A DNA stretch of 15,629 bases, from the NCBI GenBank assembly GCA_964362365.1, contig CAYIEF010000027.1:1-15629 (forward strand), in the 5' to 3' direction. Below the pieces are notes generated by a model. The model did no database searches, was not told the origin of the DNA, and saw nothing but the letters and a program-made list of their open reading frames with translations. Origin of the DNA: JACPIL01 sp964362365. Lineage in GTDB: Archaea; Nanobdellota; Nanobdellia; Woesearchaeales; GW2011-AR9. Below are positions 1-6,406 of the stretch, piece after piece. Numbering within the stretch: position 1 is the stretch's first letter; the number at the start of each line of letters is the position of its first letter. The translations under genes and the position numbers were made by a program.

Positions 1-2
1 TC

Positions 3-71
3 TTTGCCATGCTTTATTTTATCAACAGGAAGAAAGAGAATTTCTTAGATTGGGGTAATAAGAAGAGGTAA
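3..71 (+). CDS. possible 3' end of a gene entering from the left (partial)
   Basis: The third reading frame is open from the left edge to a TAA at 69-71. Its composition is protein-like and ends in a charged tail (residues include FINRKKENF and a final NKKR). The other two plus frames also stay open for 16-19 codons here, so the frame choice is weak. No domain can be recognised from 22 residues. Confidence 0.25.
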   Translation, partial: FAMLYFINRKKENFLDWGNKKR

Positions 72-78
72 AATTACC
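67..78. promoter_or_regulatory. short inverted repeat upstream of the P-loop gene
   Basis: GGTAA and TTACC form a perfect 5-base inverted repeat around AA, ending 15 bases before the ATG at 94. It could be an operator for this gene. It is short enough to be chance in AT-rich DNA. Confidence 0.2.
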
Positions 79-93
79 AATATTAAGATCAAT

Positions 94-603
94 ATGACTA
101 ACTTTATCTTTATTGCTGGTTCGCCTGGAAGTGGAAAGACAACTATCTCAAATCTTTTGAAAGATAAACTAAACAATCCTCCGATGATTGATTTTGGTTG
201 GATTAGAGAATTTCATCTTGATAGAGAATGGAAGAATGCGGGTAAAAAGGAAGAGCAAATGTCTTTTGAGAACCTAACATTTATCCTTAAAAATTATATA
301 AAATACGGATACAAAAATATTATTGTGAATGATTTACAAGATTTCCGTATTGAACAAATTCCTAAAGAATTTTCGAAATATAATTATGTAATAATCAGTT
401 TGATAGTTAAAGATGATGACGAACTAAAAAATCGTGTTCTCGGAGAGAGAGACTCTGGATTTAGAGATGTCAAAACTGCATTATCTTGGAATAAAAGGAT
501 AATTGAAAGGAAGAATTTTAAACATGAATTTAAAGTAGATAATACGCATAGAAACCCAAGAAAAACAGTAGACACTATTTCAGGAATATTAGAAAATAAT
601 TAA
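94..603 (+). CDS. P-loop NTPase, nucleotide/shikimate-kinase-like
   Basis: The protein starts with a hydrophobic strand followed by a textbook Walker A motif, GSPGSGKTT at residues 9-17. This places it among the P-loop kinases or small AAA-type NTPases. A second strand (NIIVND, about residue 75) may supply the Walker B acidic residue. The Arg-rich stretch RVLGERDSGFRD near residue 114 resembles the lid of nucleoside-monophosphate-kinase-like proteins. The substrate cannot be told. Its 169 aa fit a single-domain kinase. Codon use is clearly more AT-rich than in the neighbouring housekeeping genes, which hints at transfer (inference). Its stop overlaps the stop of the convergent HAD gene by a few bases. 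Confidence 0.75.
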   Translation: MTNFIFIAGSPGSGKTTISNLLKDKLNNPPMIDFGWIREFHLDREWKNAGKKEEQMSFENLTFILKNYIKYGYKNIIVNDLQDFRIEQIPKEFSKYNYVIISLIVKDDDELKNRVLGERDSGFRDVKTALSWNKRIIERKNFKHEFKVDNTHRNPRKTVDTISGILENN

Positions 604-1268
604 GCCCGGGTTCGGTTAGAACCTTTAACCTTATCTTTAAGGTAAGGCAAAACATCAGCCAAATTATTACTATCCACCACGTGCGTAGCCACTTCCTTCA
701 ATGCTTCTGATTGGGAATTGAAAGCGATGGATAATCCGACTTCTTGGAATGCTTCTATATCAGTGTCGCTATCTCCTATGTATATTACTTCTTTTGTTTT
801 GATTCCCAAATCTTTGCATAAATGGCGGATGATTTCTGCTTTTTTGTGTTTTCCAACGCCGATTGGCCAAATAAATTCACCGGAGACTTTCCCATCTTTT
901 ATAACCAGTTCATTTGCGAAGATGTGGTCTATTCCATAATCTTGTTGAACTCTTCTGGCTACATCGATACTAGAAGCAGAAATTATGGAAGTTACCCAAT
1001 CTTGTTTTTTGACGTGTTGGAAAACTTTTGGAACGCCAGGAAGATATTCTATGGATTTAACAAGTTCAAAATAGGGTTTAGCGTTCTTTCCTTTCCATAA
1101 CTTAACAACCACTTCTTCCACTAGCTTTTCATAATTAGAATGGAGATATTTTTCGGTTAGTTTAATGCCTTGCTCCAGGGTGCCAAATTTTTTATGGAGC
1201 TCCATCCAGAAATTGATGTCTTTGAAAATGACACCGTCCATATCAAAGCAAATCAACTTATAGGTCAT
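600..1268 (-). CDS. HAD-superfamily phosphatase, SerB-like
   Basis: This is a complete HAD hydrolase of 222 aa. Motif I is FDMDGV, with nucleophile Asp9 and acid/base Asp11. Motif II is the SAS at residues 97-99. A Lys in the HKKAEI stretch near residue 143 fits motif III, and motif IV is GDSDTD at 165-170. The insert between motifs I and II and the general length resemble archaeal phosphoserine-phosphatase-like HAD proteins, so a small phosphorylated metabolite is the likely substrate. The exact substrate is not visible. It lies 33 bases downstream of the Sua5 gene on the same strand and may share its transcript. The ATG at 1268 is the only sensible start because FDMDGV follows within ten residues. 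Confidence 0.85.
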   Translation of the reverse strand: MTYKLICFDMDGVIFKDINFWMELHKKFGTLEQGIKLTEKYLHSNYEKLVEEVVVKLWKGKNAKPYFELVKSIEYLPGVPKVFQHVKKQDWVTSIISASSIDVARRVQQDYGIDHIFANELVIKDGKVSGEFIWPIGVGKHKKAEIIRHLCKDLGIKTKEVIYIGDSDTDIEAFQEVGLSIAFNSQSEALKEVATHVVDSNNLADVLPYLKDKVKGSNRTRA

Positions 1269-1301
1269 TTTTATTTCTCCTTACTTTTTTCTTATCTTCA
1301 T

Positions 1302-1868
1302 TTACCTCTTTTTAATCTTTCCTTCCACTAAATTTACTATCTTCGAAGGCTGCCCTTTCTTTTCTCCTTCATAAATAATAAAGTCAACTCCTTCTTTAAT
1401 TTTTGGATCTAAGTCTTCTAACGAAGTCATAAATGGCTTTTCGGAACGGTTGGCGGAGGTAGTTACGATGGGAAATCCTAATCCTTTTATTTTATCACTG
1501 AACCAATGATTTGGAATTCGCATGCCAATCGTTTCTCGGCCTTGATTGACATTCTTAGCAATCGCACTTTTATTCTTGAGTTTAAGGATAAGTGTATATG
1601 GCCCTGGCAATTTGTTGAGCCATTCCTTTGCTTCTTTGTTGACAATACAGTTTTTTGTAATCCATTCTTTAGAAGGAGCGATAATGGAAAATGGATTTGT
1701 GGGGCGTTCTTTGAGCTTTCTGATTTTGGTAACAGCTTTTTCATCCAACGCATTGCAGCCGATGCCATAAATAGTGTCAGTAGGATAAATAAATACTGCC
1801 CCATTACGGATTTGTTCTGCCATCTCGGAAAAATGTAGCTGTAGTTCCGCTCTGGTCAGAGTTTCCAT
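1302..1868 (-). CDS. sua5: threonylcarbamoyl-AMP synthase (Sua5/YrdC domain)
   Basis: The protein makes L-threonylcarbamoyl-AMP from threonine, bicarbonate and ATP, the first step of the universal tRNA modification t6A. Family signatures are clear: YPTDTIYGIGC near residues 28-38, KERPTNPFSII at about 53-63, GPYTLILK, an RIPNH segment and the TTSANRSE motif. At 188 aa it is a YrdC-type single domain without the C-terminal Sua5 extension, so the short name could equally be yrdC. A longer frame using TTG at 1889 would overlap the upstream BRO gene. I chose the ATG at 1868, seven bases after that gene's TAA, because it needs no rare start codon and YrdC proteins usually begin shortly before the PTDT motif. 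Confidence 0.92.
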   Translation of the reverse strand: METLTRAELQLHFSEMAEQIRNGAVFIYPTDTIYGIGCNALDEKAVTKIRKLKERPTNPFSIIAPSKEWITKNCIVNKEAKEWLNKLPGPYTLILKLKNKSAIAKNVNQGRETIGMRIPNHWFSDKIKGLGFPIVTTSANRSEKPFMTSLEDLDPKIKEGVDFIIYEGEKKGQPSKIVNLVEGKIKKR

Positions 1869-1875
1869 TTGTTTT

Positions 1876-2730
1876 TTATCTCTCTTCAATCAGCTTCTTT
1901 TTATTCTCAACTAAATGCAAATAATTCTTCTTTGAAACGATAGGCTTTCCTATCTTCTGCTCAAGTTCCGTTCTTGTGTTTTTAGCAATATCGCCTCCTT
2001 CTTTGGCAGTTTGCTTTAACTCTGGAAATTTCTTAGCATCCTTTGCAATAGTAATATCTGTCGTTGCTTTCTCTCCAACCATGGTTAAAATCAATTCCCA
2101 ATCGGTCATGTGGTCTCTAAGATTCTGGTTTTGCTTCTGTAATCCCTTGAACTGCTTGTATTCGCCGACAGTTTTGCCGAATGTTGCTTTGGAAATTTCG
2201 TTAGTGAGGATAGCAAAATCTTTTTCTTCTTGAACGCCTCTTGATTTCCATTCTTCCGTTAAATCCTGCCTTATAGCAATTCCTCGTATCCTTTTATCTA
2301 TCCAATCTTTGGGATACCCTTTGAGTTCATAATATTCTTTCACTCTATCTTGAGCAAGTTCTGGGTTTTCAATTTCTTCAATACGTTCCTTGCCAACCTC
2401 AGCCAACCATATCTTAAACGGCTCTGCTTTTTTTGATGGTACTGACTGGATAATTCTAAAAAGCGATTTTGTATTCGCACAATCAGTTTCCCGTAATTTA
2501 CCATCAGGAGCTGGCAATTTCAACAGGTGACAATTTGTCACCACTTCGCTTCCTTCTTCCCTAAGCCTTTGGCTAAGCTTATTCCAATACTTTCTGGCTG
2601 TTTGAAATTCTTGGTCTGTCAAAACAGCGATAATGTCAACTACAGAAAAATGCCATTCGTTATTATACCAAAGCCTGCGAATTTTCCTGTCCTGAAATAC
2701 AATTAATCCTTTTTGATTTTCTTCTGCCAT
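1876..2730 (-). CDS. BRO-N / DinD-like DNA-binding protein
   Basis: The first 110 residues look like a BRO-N domain (EWHFSVVDIIAVLTD, then DCANTKSLFRIIQSVPS and EPFKIWLAEVG), a DNA-binding module common in phage antirepressors. The C-terminal half resembles the bacterial DNA-damage-inducible protein D (DinD). Compare FAILTNEISKATFG, the KGLQKQNQNLRDHM segment and the KEGGDIAKNTR segment. The length of 284 aa is close to DinD. Such genes spread on viruses and mobile elements across bacteria and archaea, so this is probably an acquired regulator or SOS-like factor. DinD is known as a RecA modulator in E. coli, but no function can be assumed here. It lies immediately upstream of the Sua5 gene, 7 bases from its start, and probably shares a transcript with it. 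Confidence 0.8.
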   Translation of the reverse strand: MAEENQKGLIVFQDRKIRRLWYNNEWHFSVVDIIAVLTDQEFQTARKYWNKLSQRLREEGSEVVTNCHLLKLPAPDGKLRETDCANTKSLFRIIQSVPSKKAEPFKIWLAEVGKERIEEIENPELAQDRVKEYYELKGYPKDWIDKRIRGIAIRQDLTEEWKSRGVQEEKDFAILTNEISKATFGKTVGEYKQFKGLQKQNQNLRDHMTDWELILTMVGEKATTDITIAKDAKKFPELKQTAKEGGDIAKNTRTELEQKIGKPIVSKKNYLHLVENKKKLIEER

Positions 2731-2797
2731 CTTAACCTAAAACCTCTCTCTAGTTTTAATATTTTCTTAAGGCTACTCCTCCCTAACAAAAATATAG

Positions 2798-2820
2798 AAA
2801 AAAGCGGCCAAATGGCCGCT
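2798..2820 (-). terminator. hairpin plus T-tract terminator of the micro-ORF unit
   Basis: On the minus strand AGCGGCC, a 4-base loop (ATTT) and GGCCGCT make a perfect GC-rich 7-bp stem followed by six T. It has the shape of an intrinsic terminator and lies 29 bases past the stop of the second micro-ORF and 68 bases before the BRO gene start. On the plus strand no T-run follows the stem, so it is directional. Confidence 0.7.
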
Positions 2821-2848
2821 CGGGTGGTAAGGTGTGTGGTGGATTTCT

Positions 2849-2962
2849 CTAAGAAATAGCGTAATAGTCAAATTCATCGATGAAAGTCTGTTTGGCATGT
2901 CTTGACACAGGCTCTTCATACTTTTCCATAAGGTACACTATTCTTTCTCTGATGTTCTTCAT
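2849..2962 (-). CDS. micro-ORF 2, 37-aa protein of unknown function
   Basis: A short frame, not recognised as any family, begins at ATG 2962 with MKNIRERIVYLMEKYEEP and ends in FDYYAIS. GGAGG at 2972-2976 lies nine bases upstream, a strong archaeal Shine-Dalgarno. Another ATG at 2971 abuts that Shine-Dalgarno and is therefore unlikely. The start overlaps the stop of micro-ORF 1 in an ATGA arrangement, implying coupled translation. A terminator-like hairpin follows. The sequence is charged and mostly helix-forming, with no membrane segment or cysteines. The ribosome-binding site, coupling and terminator support it as a real gene; function is unknown. Confidence 0.6.
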   Translation of the reverse strand: MKNIRERIVYLMEKYEEPVSRHAKQTFIDEFDYYAIS

Positions 2963-3087
2963 TGTATCCATCCTCCGCTTAATTGATAATCAAATGTGTC
3001 TTCTTTGGACATAATCGTTCGTTGGGTCAATTCCTGCACTTGTCTGTGAAATATCCGTTGTATCGTTTTGGTGGTTAAGTCAACCAT
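2959..3087 (-). CDS. micro-ORF 1, 42-aa protein of unknown function
   Basis: The frame begins at ATG 3087 with MVDLTTKTIQRIFHRQ and ends in LSGGWIQ. The sequence AGGTGAT, complementary to the usual archaeal 16S 3' end, lies four bases before the ATG, and a TATATAAAC box lies about 45 bases upstream, so it has all the signals of a first gene. The last codons (Gly-Gly) double as the GGAGG ribosome-binding site of micro-ORF 2, and the two genes overlap by four bases. The protein is basic in its first half (KTIQRIFHRQ), which would suit nucleic-acid binding, though this is speculation. It is not recognised as a member of any family. Confidence 0.6.
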   Translation of the reverse strand: MVDLTTKTIQRIFHRQVQELTQRTIMSKEDTFDYQLSGGWIQ

Positions 3088-3091
3088 GGGT

Positions 3092-3099
3092 ATCACCTC
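3092..3099 (-). promoter_or_regulatory. strong Shine-Dalgarno of micro-ORF 1
   Basis: GAGGTGAT on the minus strand sits four bases before the ATG at 3087. Most other genes here seem leaderless, so a full-length ribosome-binding site marks this reading frame as genuinely translated. Confidence 0.7.
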
Positions 3100-3128
3100 A
3101 ATTTTATAAAATGTTTAGAACTCTGCTT

Positions 3129-3138
3129 GTTTATATAG
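3129..3138 (-). promoter_or_regulatory. TATA box for the micro-ORF unit
   Basis: The minus strand reads CTATATAAAC here, a near-ideal archaeal TATA box. It would start a transcript near 3105-3110, giving a leader of about 20 bases that contains the Shine-Dalgarno. One copy of the TTGTCCAGT motif lies 11 bases upstream. Confidence 0.55.
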
Positions 3139-3149
3139 TCTAGCCGGGG

Positions 3150-3244
3150 TTGTCCAGTGCGGGAGTGGCTTGTACATTGAGCCTTTAAATAGGAAAATTT
3201 TAGGGAATTAAGCCGTATTGACGTTTGTCCAGTGGTTGTCCAGT
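3150..3244. repeat. three direct copies of TTGTCCAGT
   Basis: Exact copies lie at 3150-3158, 3225-3233 and 3236-3244. The first and third extend to GGTTGTCCAGT and are followed by G-rich bases. Copies two and three are 11 bases apart, about one helical turn. Copy one sits next to the TATA box of the micro-ORF unit, and the pair lies before the plus-strand phosphatase gene at 3308. The pattern suggests operator sites in a divergent promoter region. Confidence 0.5.
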
Positions 3245-3307
3245 CGGGGTCTGGTTTTGAGAGGTTTTTAGTAACATTTTTTAACCCCAACTGTTTAGAT
3301 TATCGCT

Positions 3308-3625
3308 ATGAAAGTACTCTTCGTATGCAACCAGAACAAGAACCGCAGCAAGACTGCAGAAGCTGTATTTAGCGCAAAGTTTCAGACTAAATCAGCTGGA
3401 TTGTATAATAGTAAGCCGGTCACTACAAAAGAGGTTTCTTGGGCTGATACGATCATAGTTATGGAAGAATCTCAGCGCAGTGAGCTTGCTAAACGATTTC
3501 CTAAGCAATACGCGCAGAAGCGCATCCTTTCCTTTGATATTCCAGATGTCTATGATTACAATAATCCAAGATTAGTAAGCGCATTGAAATCAAAAGTTAA
3601 AGAATATGCTGATATTTTACGATAG
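3308..3625 (+). CDS. small protein tyrosine phosphatase-like protein (COG4551 type)
   Basis: The N-terminus MKVLFVCNQNKNRSKTAE contains the phosphate-binding loop C-x5-R-S of low-molecular-weight tyrosine phosphatases, with nucleophile Cys7 and Arg13. A conserved ADTIIVME strand follows at about residue 46. The DIPDVYDY stretch near residues 77-84 supplies the likely general-acid Asp. The length of 105 aa is shorter than classical LMW-PTPs (about 150) and fits the compact predicted phosphatases of COG4551. The substrate is unknown; arsenate reduction cannot be excluded from fold alone. It is transcribed divergently from the micro-ORF unit, with a weak T-rich TATA candidate about 27 bases before the ATG. 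Confidence 0.85.
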   Translation: MKVLFVCNQNKNRSKTAEAVFSAKFQTKSAGLYNSKPVTTKEVSWADTIIVMEESQRSELAKRFPKQYAQKRILSFDIPDVYDYNNPRLVSALKSKVKEYADILR

Positions 3626-3644
3626 CCATTCTTCAAATAATGGG

Positions 3645-3875
3645 TTAATGTTGCAAAGGATTTTCGTACTTTTTAATAATAGGCACTAAGGCAGTTTCGT
3701 AGTTTGTCCCAAATTTTGAATTGACATATTCTATAGCTTTTGCAAGACCAACGGCTTCATGAAATTTTATGTTATCATCCCTAGCCAGATGTTCTTTCAT
3801 TAAGAAGTGAATTTCACTTTGCAAATCATTAACAAAATCATCTAACTTCCTGCCATCTATATTTTCAGAAGACAT
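3645..3875 (-). CDS. hypothetical 76-aa protein
   Basis: No family is recognised. The protein is predicted to be helical, with an acidic N-terminal half (MSSENIDGRKLDDFVNDLQ) and no cysteines, signal peptide or membrane segment. Its start lies two bases after the S8e stop on the same strand, so it is likely co-transcribed with S8e. It converges on the phosphatase gene across a 19-base gap. The tight spacing supports a real gene. Confidence 0.6.
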   Translation of the reverse strand: MSSENIDGRKLDDFVNDLQSEIHFLMKEHLARDDNIKFHEAVGLAKAIEYVNSKFGTNYETALVPIIKKYENPLQH

Positions 3876-3877
3876 TT

Positions 3878-4258
3878 TTACGCTACCAAAACGCCATTCA
3901 AAGCAGCTTCCTGTCCTGGTCGAGAAGTGATCCTAACTTTTCCCATCTTAGTCTCAACCACAGCTCCTTTGGTGATGATGTTTCGTCTTACCAGATGAGG
4001 GTTAGCGGGATTTTCAACTACGTTCAGAATTTCAACTTTAGCAGCTTTTCCTTTCTTATCGCAAACGTTAACATGGCTGGCAGCCAGCATAGAGAATTTT
4101 GCTTCTCCGCCGCGTACGCGGACAGATTTAACTTTTCTTTCCGGGCTTAATTTGGTGTTTGCCGCGAATCCAGCAAGCTCTGCCAGCTTCTTGCCTCTGG
4201 TGAAATGGTATCTGCCGCCAGATGCTTTTCGTTTGGATCTTTCTGTTGATCGTGCCAT
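3878..4258 (-). CDS. rps8e: 30S ribosomal protein S8e
   Basis: This is a small-subunit ribosomal protein found in archaea and eukaryotes. The N-terminus has the S8e signature (RSTERSKRKASGGRYH followed by RGKKLAELAG), then a long basic middle (KVKSVRVRGGEAKFS) and the conserved NPANPHLVRRNIITKGAVV segment. The C-terminus has TSRPGQEAALNGVL. The length of 126 aa is normal for archaeal S8e. A TATA-like TTTAAAAA lies about 28 bases before the ATG, so translation is probably leaderless. This gene is the best single marker in the window that the organism is an archaeon. Confidence 0.97.
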   Translation of the reverse strand: MARSTERSKRKASGGRYHFTRGKKLAELAGFAANTKLSPERKVKSVRVRGGEAKFSMLAASHVNVCDKKGKAAKVEILNVVENPANPHLVRRNIITKGAVVETKMGKVRITSRPGQEAALNGVLVA

Positions 4259-4282
4259 TATTTATGCTTAATTAAGGGGTGG

Positions 4283-4290
4283 TTTTTAAA
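4283..4290 (-). promoter_or_regulatory. TATA box for S8e
   Basis: The minus strand reads CTTTAAAAACC here, centred about 28 bases upstream of the S8e ATG at 4258, the spacing expected for a leaderless archaeal message. It overlaps the end of the preceding 145-aa gene. Confidence 0.45.
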
Positions 4291-4723
4291 GATTTTGGTC
4301 AGGATCTTTGATTTCTCGTTCAACAAAGCCAAATAGTTCTGGAACACTCAGTCTTAGATACGCCCTTAAAAACTCTTTTCCATTTCCGGTTTGGTTATGC
4401 ATTGATGAAACCATATCGGTGACGGAATAGATTGTTTCGCTTTCATCAGGATTGATATGGCCAAAAAGTGGCTCTTCTGGGTCTTCTACTTTTTGTAGTT
4501 GTTCTTCGAGTCCTACACTGGCTTGATTATGAATGTATTGTAAAACTTTTTCTCCTACTTGACTTCTTTTTTTCACTTCAGCAAGAAAAGTACGCGGTGT
4601 GTATTCCCCTCCGTCAAAGAAAATTTTTTCTGGAGGTTGATAGAACAAACTGCCTCCTTCTACTGCTTCTTCAAGCACCTTGGTAATCGTTTCTTTCATA
4701 TCATCATTATATTGTAAAGCCAT
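4286..4723 (-). CDS. hypothetical 145-aa acidic protein
   Basis: No family is recognised. The protein is soluble-looking and acidic, with no signal peptide or membrane span. Notable stretches are GGSLFYQPPEKIFFDGGEYTP (about residues 23-43) and a C-terminal helix RAYLRLSVPELFGFVE. AAGGTG lies 5-6 bases before the ATG and acts as a plausible ribosome-binding site. It sits 46 bases downstream of the 89-aa gene that overlaps lonB, and upstream of S8e, so it may end the lonB transcription unit. It is unrelated in appearance to either neighbour. Confidence 0.6.
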   Translation of the reverse strand: MALQYNDDMKETITKVLEEAVEGGSLFYQPPEKIFFDGGEYTPRTFLAEVKKRSQVGEKVLQYIHNQASVGLEEQLQKVEDPEEPLFGHINPDESETIYSVTDMVSSMHNQTGNGKEFLRAYLRLSVPELFGFVEREIKDPDQNL

Positions 4724-4769
4724 TATTGCACCTTCAAAAGTTTTTACTATTCATTTTGCTTCCTACTAT

Positions 4770-5039
4770 TTATTTCTTCTGAAACATAAGTTCCCCTTTT
4801 CTCTGCAATCGCAGAAAATGATAGATAGGTGTAAGAATGTGGATAAAATCCTGGGTGGTTACTCCAACTTCGCTTATTTCATAAGTCATAAGCGGTTCGT
4901 ATCGTCTGTCTTTTTCAAAAAATTCTCCTCGCAACGAACAATATAACGCGCCATCTCTTTCATCAATGTTAGCATATTCTGATTTAAAGACAATATCATT
5001 CTTCCAATCAATCAAAAATGTTAGTCTTTCTGTTTTCAT
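4770..5039 (-). CDS. hypothetical 89-aa protein coupled to lonB
   Basis: Its ATG overlaps the TGA of the C-terminal lonB frame (ATGA), which implies translational coupling. The sequence begins MKTERLTFLIDWKNDIVF and has an alternating beta-strand character, followed by a likely helix (TTQDFIHILTPIYHFLRLQ). There are no cysteines, no signal peptide and no recognisable domain. Given the coupling it might act with the LonB protease, but that is only inference from position. Confidence 0.6.
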   Translation of the reverse strand: MKTERLTFLIDWKNDIVFKSEYANIDERDGALYCSLRGEFFEKDRRYEPLMTYEISEVGVTTQDFIHILTPIYHFLRLQRKGELMFQKK

Positions 5040-6406
5040 TTCTTCCCATTAAAAATCTTTTCTTTCAACTTGCCTTTGCCATTCCAATCCAAAGCGTATT
5101 CCATCACTTCTTCGATGGTTTCAACAGGTATGATTTTTACTTTGCTTATTTTATCTTCATCAATGACAATGTCTTGCAGGTTTGATTTTGGCACGATGAC
5201 GATTTTTATCCCTGCATCGATGGCTGCTTCTACTTTGGATGAAACTCCTCCTACGGGAAGAACTTCTCCACGTACCGAGAGAGAACCAGTCATAGCTACT
5301 TCTTGTTTGATGGGGATTTCTTTGAGTGCAGACATGATGGCGGTAGCTACAGCAATGGAAGCAGAATCCCCTTCTACACCTTCATGAGTCTGCAGGAATT
5401 GCACGAAAATGTCTTTGGTCTCTTTGATATCTTCTCCGAAATATTTCTGGATGATCGCGGAAACGTTCTTGACCGCTTCTTTGGCGATTTCGCCTAACTT
5501 CCCGGTAGCGATGATCTCGGCTTTCTTTCCGCCAGGAGTCACTTCTGCTTCGATGGGCAATAATATTCCTGAGTAAGCTGAACTTCCGCCGATGACTGCT
5601 AAACCATTTACTCTGCCAATTCGGGAACCAGTAGTCATGATGACCTCATATTCTTTCTTGCGTTCAATGTATTGGTCGGCAATCTGCTGTTCCAATGGCC
5701 GGGCTAATACTTTTGCTTTCTTGACATGTTCTTTGGTGGCAAATTCTGCGCCTTCTTCCTTAGCCAAGTCTCCGGCTGCTCTGACCAATCCGCCTAATCC
5801 GCGTAAGTGAAGAGTGAGATGCCCTTTACGGTTTGCTCTTCTTCTGGCTTCTTCGACGATGGATTTCAAAGCAGAAATATCGAAGTGAGGGATTTTTCCA
5901 TCTTCTTTCTTTATTTCCTGCGCCACAAAACGAGCGATCTTGGCGCGGTTCTCTTTGGTATCGTGCATGGTTTCATTCATGTACACTTCGTATCCATAAC
6001 CACGAATCCTGGAGCGGAAAGCAGGGTGCATGTTCTTGATAGTTTCCATATTTCCGGCAGCAACAAGGATAAAATCGCAAGGCACAGGTTCAGTCCGTAC
6101 CATGGCGCCGGCAGAGCGTTCAGACTGCCCAGTGATGGGAAATTTCTTTTCTTGCAGTGCAGAGAGCAACTCTTGCTGCGTTCTTGGATGCAGAGTCGCA
6201 ATCTCGTCTATAAATAAAACACCTTTATGCGCTTTGTGGATCATTCCGGCTACCACACGCTGATTGGCAGGGGTTCCTAAACCGCCTGAGTTTTTACAGA
6301 GAATTCCATTGACAATAACATTCCCTGAGCTAGTTGTAACGTTATACAATTTACCTTGATGATGGATTTTTTCTATTTTGGTGATGGTTTGGGATGTTAG
6401 TTTCAT
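5036..6406 (-). CDS. lonB: LonB protease, C-terminal part preceded by a C-intein segment
   Basis: Residues 1-39 look like the C-terminal splicing segment of an intein. Block F is the LYNVTTSSGNVIVNG stretch and block G is GILCKN, ending in Asn39, with Ser40 as the +1 residue. From Ser40 on the sequence is LonB: SGGLGTP, Walker B FIDEI with Asp67-Glu68, the sensor region (VAAGN), and the Lon protease domain with catalytic Ser348 in EGDSAS and Lys391 in GGVSSK. LonB is the membrane-bound ATP-dependent protease of archaea. The start codon overlaps the TGA of the upstream frame (ATGA), and an AAGGGA stretch about ten bases upstream may help re-initiation. After trans-splicing, 417 residues would join the 213 residues encoded upstream. 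If the gap is instead an indel, this is the second half of one broken gene. Confidence 0.93.
   Translation of the reverse strand: MKLTSQTITKIEKIHHQGKLYNVTTSSGNVIVNGILCKNSGGLGTPANQRVVAGMIHKAHKGVLFIDEIATLHPRTQQELLSALQEKKFPITGQSERSAGAMVRTEPVPCDFILVAAGNMETIKNMHPAFRSRIRGYGYEVYMNETMHDTKENRAKIARFVAQEIKKEDGKIPHFDISALKSIVEEARRRANRKGHLTLHLRGLGGLVRAAGDLAKEEGAEFATKEHVKKAKVLARPLEQQIADQYIERKKEYEVIMTTGSRIGRVNGLAVIGGSSAYSGILLPIEAEVTPGGKKAEIIATGKLGEIAKEAVKNVSAIIQKYFGEDIKETKDIFVQFLQTHEGVEGDSASIAVATAIMSALKEIPIKQEVAMTGSLSVRGEVLPVGGVSSKVEAAIDAGIKIVIVPKSNLQDIVIDEDKISKVKIIPVETIEEVMEYALDWNGKGKLKEKIFNGKK

Noticed and set aside
1869..1889. Longer Sua5 start at a TTG codon
   Set aside because: It would overlap the BRO gene and needs a rare start codon; the ATG at 1868 fits the family better.
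3093..3290. 65-residue minus-strand frame upstream of the micro-ORFs
   Set aside because: It covers the TATA box and all three TTGTCCAGT repeats, has no ribosome-binding site and has low-complexity composition. It reads as promoter DNA, not a gene.
5807..6217. Long plus-strand frames opposite lonB and elsewhere (for example 136 residues here)
   Set aside because: They are antisense to clear protein domains, have no recognisable features and arise from codon bias on the true strand.
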